Positions 60,326 to 64,000 of a stretch of 64,000 bases of DNA are shown here, piece by piece (positions within the stretch are counted from its first letter, which is position 1; each line of letters opens with the position of its first letter). Both the position numbers and the translations under genes were made by a program. This DNA is from a virus. The DNA lies in the IMG/VR virus record IMGVR_UViG_3300005253_000015, positions 1 through 64,000 of that record. One strand, written 5' to 3'. The notes below the pieces were generated by a model. That model did no database searches and had not been told where the DNA came from. It saw only the letters and a program-made list of their open reading frames with translations.

Positions 60326-60428
60326 AATTTAATATTAAATTCTTTTTTTGTTTTTTTTCCTTAACTTTTTTATAGTCTCTAACCGATATTGTATTAAGAG
60401 CATAAAATATTTCTAACGATTATATATA

Positions 60429-60653
60429 ATGAGTGATAAGTTTAATTTAATACGAGAGCTAAAAGATAGTTTAAACGAGCTTAATTCACTTAATAGACCT
60501 CAACACACCCGATATAGTAATTATGGTTTTCCCTCTAAATATGAAATATCTGATAGTGTAGTTAAAAAACTCAGTTTTATTGGAATATTTTTTATATTAG
60601 GAACTTTACTTGGTCTTGCGATTAGTTTAATTGCTAAACAAAATAAGAAATGA
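60429..60653 (+). CDS. Single-pass membrane protein, paralogue pair with 49187
   Basis: 74 residues: helical start, RYSNYGFPSKY linker, membrane helix (LSFIGIFFILGTLLGLAISL). Terminator-like T tracts (60341-60372) and a TATATATA stretch lie upstream. Confidence 0.55.
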   Translation: MSDKFNLIRELKDSLNELNSLNRPQHTRYSNYGFPSKYEISDSVVKKLSFIGIFFILGTLLGLAISLIAKQNKK

Positions 60654-60659
60654 TGATGT

Positions 60660-61178
60660 ATGGAAGATGCTGGTTTTGAGAATCTTACTGTTGAACAGTT
60701 GCAAAAATATATAAAACAGACTAAAGATAGAATAGCTATTATTACTAATACTGAAAAAATTAAAAATACAATAAAAAAAGATGAAGCTCCCACTAATATT
60801 ACTGTAAACATAGAGGACATCTATACAACTAGAACCGTAATAAAAACAGAAGAGACTATTACTGCTTTTTATGAAATCGCTAGAGCTGGTGGGAAGGGGT
60901 TAATCAATCAGATATTATATAAAACGGATTCTAATGATTATACAGTACAGATTTTCCTAGATAATTATACTTTATTTGATAGAGATTATTCATATTTCTA
61001 TGATTATTCATCCATATTAGAAAATATTAGTGCCTATGACCTAGCTGGTTATTATTATCTAAGTATTAGAACCCTAAATTTCTTAGAGAAATTTATTATA
61101 AATGTAGTTCCGAATTCGAGCATTACCTTTAATGAGATTCATGTGAAATATACCATTAGAGACGAGCATTATATATAG
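60660..61178 (+). CDS. Virion-associated protein, paralogue 3 of 3
   Basis: 172 residues. GGKGLINQILYKTDSNDYTVQIFLDN, YYLSIRTLNFLEKFIINV and HVKYTIRDEHYI align with 48580 and 49410. As there, it follows a small membrane protein. Confidence 0.55.
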   Translation: MEDAGFENLTVEQLQKYIKQTKDRIAIITNTEKIKNTIKKDEAPTNITVNIEDIYTTRTVIKTEETITAFYEIARAGGKGLINQILYKTDSNDYTVQIFLDNYTLFDRDYSYFYDYSSILENISAYDLAGYYYLSIRTLNFLEKFIINVVPNSSITFNEIHVKYTIRDEHYI

Positions 61179-61179
61179 A

Positions 61180-61455
61180 TTACTTATTCTCTAAAGCCAT
61201 TATACGGGCTTCTAAATCTATATTTTTAGCTTCTAATTCTTCTATTTTTATTTGTTCGGGAGTTTTTTGAGGGATTATATTTCTATTTGGCGAGTCTTTC
61301 AGACTTATATTGTTTATAGAATCCCAAGAATCATAACTAACCCAATCTCCCATAGGTAAATCTAAATAATCCTTATCATCAATAGAATTATCTCTTTTAT
61401 TTATTAATTTTGAACAAATATCGTGTATTTTTCCATCTTTTATTCCTAATTTCAT
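61180..61455 (-). CDS. Helical protein with coiled-coil end
   Basis: 91 residues; Asp-rich middle with MGDWVSYDSW and a C-terminal coiled coil (EELEAKNIDLEARIMALENK). Downstream of the minus-strand fibre gene, so a possible chaperone for it. Confidence 0.5.
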   Translation of the reverse strand: MKLGIKDGKIHDICSKLINKRDNSIDDKDYLDLPMGDWVSYDSWDSINNISLKDSPNRNIIPQKTPEQIKIEELEAKNIDLEARIMALENK

Positions 61456-61513
61456 TATTTTTAACCTAGTTTTATATATTATAAAATAGATATTAAATTA
61501 ATAAATATAACTA

Positions 61514-61612
61514 TTAACCCCATACAGCAATAAGAGCTTGTATTTTATCATAAACAGCATTCTTACTGGGAGCGATTGTAGTCACCCCATTCCAAGAGGC
61601 AGCATAAGCAGT
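61514..61612 (-). repeat. Inverted copy of a 99-bp C-terminal module (right arm)
   Basis: Encodes the end of the fibre protein; about 90% identical on the opposite strand to 53769-53867, with the last 41 bases the same. Protein identity is 31 of 32. Confidence 0.8.
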
Positions 61613-64000
61613 ATTAGAAGGAGCAGTATGTAGAGCAGTAACTTGTGCTGCTGTTAAGTGTTGTTCATTAACATTTCCATTGGGAAGTGTAATACTATCG
61701 TGTGTTAAATCTCCCCCTACAGTAGCAGCATGGTCTCTTGCCGCAATATCAACTCCGTCTACAGTTCCACTAACAGTTATATTACCAGTTATATCTAGAC
61801 TTGCTACTCCAGCACCACTATTATTAATCGAAAAAACAGTAGCACCAGCATTCACCATGTCTATAGATATACTCCCAGTAGTTGCAAAAGCAAAAGCTCC
61901 ACCATTGCTATTAATACCATCAAATTGTAATGTATCTCCATCATGAACATGAGCTACGGGGGCTGGTTGTGCTTGAAAGCTTGGGGCTGCTGCGACACCA
62001 TTCCCAATCAGTATTGTTGCTGCTGCTCCAGTCGCTATTTCAGTCATAACACCAGCTCCATTAGTACAATATACCTTCCAATTATTAACTGCTGTAGGCA
62101 TATTTGTGATACTAAGAGCAGATACATCAACGCCATCAACAGTCTCAGCTCCAGCCATCGTAATATTAACGCCATTCATTTGTAGACCACCTGTTATTAC
62201 TAAGGCATTAGCTTCTATATAAGCATGTGCCTCTGCGTCAGTATATTTTTGACCAAAAGCCATAGCATCTTGAGCCGCAGAACCATTACCAAGACCAGTT
62301 ATTTTAGAAGTTCCCATAACGATTGGAATACCCATTGTTAATTCAGTGGCAGTCATAGTCATTTTAGCAGAATTATTAATTCTAAAAACAACACTTTGAC
62401 CAGTAGCAGCATTCAATAAAGTAAGTCCAGTAGCATTTTGTGCTAAAGCATAATTAGTTCCAGATAACATATCTCTATGACTAAAAACCATCCAATCAGC
62501 AGTCGTACTTCCTAATGCTGCTCTTCCAAAAGTAAAGGTTAAATCCTCATCGGCAGAAGTAATAACTTGAGTGCCGTGAAGGGTCATACCAGCCGAGTTG
62601 ATTAGCGGAGTGTAATTATCCCCGACAGTATAATTAGGGTCTTCCTTCTCTCCATAAGCATCTAAATAAAAATAATCAGTAGAATCTCCAAAACATTTAA
62701 TATGTATTCTATTTACACCAGAAACCATATTATCATCAGTAGAGACATTATTGGCTTCTAATACATCATTTACATATATATCTTGAGTGTTATCTGCTCT
62801 CCATACTAACTGAACATGATATAAAATATTATTTGAAACAACAATAAGAGCAACCCACGCAGCTCCGTTATAATAATCCATACTACTTGCTGTTATACGG
62901 AGGCGATTTATATAACCGACGCCTCCTTCAAAAGTATAAAACTCCCAATATTTTGTTACATCATTAGTTCCAATCCAGAATTCATGAGTTCCACTTGTAG
63001 CCTGAGTTATGCTATGATATATGGTTGGATCTTCTCCTCCAGTAGCATCATCTTGTAATCGTAATACTTTTTTATGACCTTGCCATTCATCAACAATAAT
63101 ACATTCTCCATCATAGAGAGTTGCTGCATCTATAAATGGTATATCTGTACCTTCCGTACCTACAGGCACATCCTTAAAATTATATGTAGCCCAGAATATT
63201 CCAGCTTCAATCCCACCTTTTATATTTCCTATGCTCTTTATATCGTTTCCATCCATAACAATATTGCCACTCATCTGTCCGCCAGTAAGGGGTAGCATTA
63301 AGTCTGCATATTCCTTTACTGTAGTATTTGTAGGAACTTTTACATCACTGTTAGCTAATGCGGCAATATCGCCCAACGTAGTTATAGTAGCCCCAGTACC
63401 TATTTTTATACTTGATTTAACGGTTAATATTCCACCTGTGGTAAGACTCATAGCACCATCATTTTGGGCATCATCAGAATCTCTCCAAACAAATCCTCTA
63501 TCAGCATCAGGGTTCATAGTAAAGGTCATAGCCCAGTCATTAAGTCCTCCATAGGTCATAGCACTATGCATACCAATAGTATAAACACTCAAATTATATA
63601 CTCTAAGTTTGTCGTAATCTGATTCGGCTCGAGTTGATATTCTATTAACATTGTTGATATCATAAAAACCCATATCAATATCACCATTCATAGTATCCCC
63701 AACAAGTTTAAGATAAACATCTGCTGCCGCTATTGCTGCAACAGCTTCAGCATCTGTATAGACTGCATGAAGTGCAGCCACTTGAGCAGCAGAAATATGT
63801 TCATAGACAGTACCAGCATTTATATTAGCTAAGTCATTATGATTTAAATCTCCTGCTACTGTCGCAGTATGATGTGCAGTAGCAACCCCTGTATGAGTGG
63901 ATATTAAAGCATCTATTGCAATATCAATAGTACCAGCGGGATTAGTATTTTGCACAACAATTCTTGCATCTACTTCTGCATCAGTGTATTTAGCATGATG
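61514..64000 (-). CDS. Tail-fibre protein, 5' end outside window
   Basis: At least 829 residues, open to the right edge; the GTG at 63955 is internal (the frame continues HHAKYTDAEVDARIVV upstream). Repeats of HISAAQVAALHAVYTDAEAVAAI and LPLTGGQMSGNIVMDGNDI are typical of phage tail fibres. A LamG-like domain lies in the middle (about 260-430), and the C-terminus carries the 32-residue module shared with the giant fibre at 50406. Confidence 0.75.
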   Translation of the reverse strand, partial: HHAKYTDAEVDARIVVQNTNPAGTIDIAIDALISTHTGVATAHHTATVAGDLNHNDLANINAGTVYEHISAAQVAALHAVYTDAEAVAAIAAADVYLKLVGDTMNGDIDMGFYDINNVNRISTRAESDYDKLRVYNLSVYTIGMHSAMTYGGLNDWAMTFTMNPDADRGFVWRDSDDAQNDGAMSLTTGGILTVKSSIKIGTGATITTLGDIAALANSDVKVPTNTTVKEYADLMLPLTGGQMSGNIVMDGNDIKSIGNIKGGIEAGIFWATYNFKDVPVGTEGTDIPFIDAATLYDGECIIVDEWQGHKKVLRLQDDATGGEDPTIYHSITQATSGTHEFWIGTNDVTKYWEFYTFEGGVGYINRLRITASSMDYYNGAAWVALIVVSNNILYHVQLVWRADNTQDIYVNDVLEANNVSTDDNMVSGVNRIHIKCFGDSTDYFYLDAYGEKEDPNYTVGDNYTPLINSAGMTLHGTQVITSADEDLTFTFGRAALGSTTADWMVFSHRDMLSGTNYALAQNATGLTLLNAATGQSVVFRINNSAKMTMTATELTMGIPIVMGTSKITGLGNGSAAQDAMAFGQKYTDAEAHAYIEANALVITGGLQMNGVNITMAGAETVDGVDVSALSITNMPTAVNNWKVYCTNGAGVMTEIATGAAATILIGNGVAAAPSFQAQPAPVAHVHDGDTLQFDGINSNGGAFAFATTGSISIDMVNAGATVFSINNSGAGVASLDITGNITVSGTVDGVDIAARDHAATVGGDLTHDSITLPNGNVNEQHLTAAQVTALHTAPSNTAYAASWNGVTTIAPSKNAVYDKIQALIAVWG

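Noticed and set aside
1-64000. Borg-type element of Methanoperedens
   Set aside because: AT-rich archaeal element with a repeat array fits loosely, but long one-strand replichores, perfect tandem repeats in genes and metabolic genes are not seen.

Overview
This window looks like part of a mobile or viral genome of an archaeon. The DNA is very AT-rich and dense with short genes, many overlapping by 1 to 14 bp. Single or first genes have an AT-rich TATA-like box about 25-35 bp before the ATG and almost no leader (20402, 20961, 25566). Genes inside operons are preceded by GGTGAT, which matches the archaeal 16S 3' end (44743, 45114, 45497, 58268). I see no rRNA, tRNA, ribosomal protein or central metabolism gene. 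I do see phage-type fibre proteins, tandem virion-like genes, three HNH endonucleases and many small zinc proteins. I cannot name the host, and I recognise no terminase, portal, polymerase or HK97 capsid gene, so the virus type is open.

Layout. (1) About 1-3.5 kb: minus-strand small genes separated by three GC-richer islands that may be structured RNAs. (2) 3.55-7.1 kb: a 31-unit array with an exact 36-bp period, directly against an IS110-like protein without its RuvC-like half and a ParB-like protein; I infer a segregation or recombination locus. (3) 7.2-17.2 kb: a minus-strand early-type block with the Ycf46-like AAA+ / DUF1257 / DUF2997 set, zinc proteins, and five copies of a leader hairpin whose two arms change together. 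(4) 17.24-18.87 kb: two long non-coding stretches around one gene, at the change from uniformly minus to mixed orientation. (5) 18.9-28.5 kb: TATA-driven accessory genes, including two pairs of ADP-ribosyltransferase-like gene plus partner. (6) 28.6-38.8 kb: a minus-strand block with HMG-box-like Cys proteins, a thioredoxin-like protein, membrane proteins, a Cys-motif paralogue family and a caspase-like protease. (7) 39.0-64 kb: mostly plus-strand virion genes: Asn-rich and coiled-coil proteins, a pair and a triplet of tandem paralogues, beta-helix and fibre proteins, and an overlapping operon of a radical SAM enzyme with a Cys-repeat protein.

How they may work together. The right third probably makes particle proteins and adhesins; the left part probably carries genome maintenance and host takeover. 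The strongest candidate for an undescribed system is 53.9-57.5 kb: a radical SAM/SPASM-like enzyme overlapping a secretion-free, fibre-like protein with 42 cysteines, followed by a CxxCxxCC protein. This suggests a post-translationally modified virion or surface protein. The 36-bp array and the covarying leader hairpins are the next best leads. All function calls were made by eye, without database searches.
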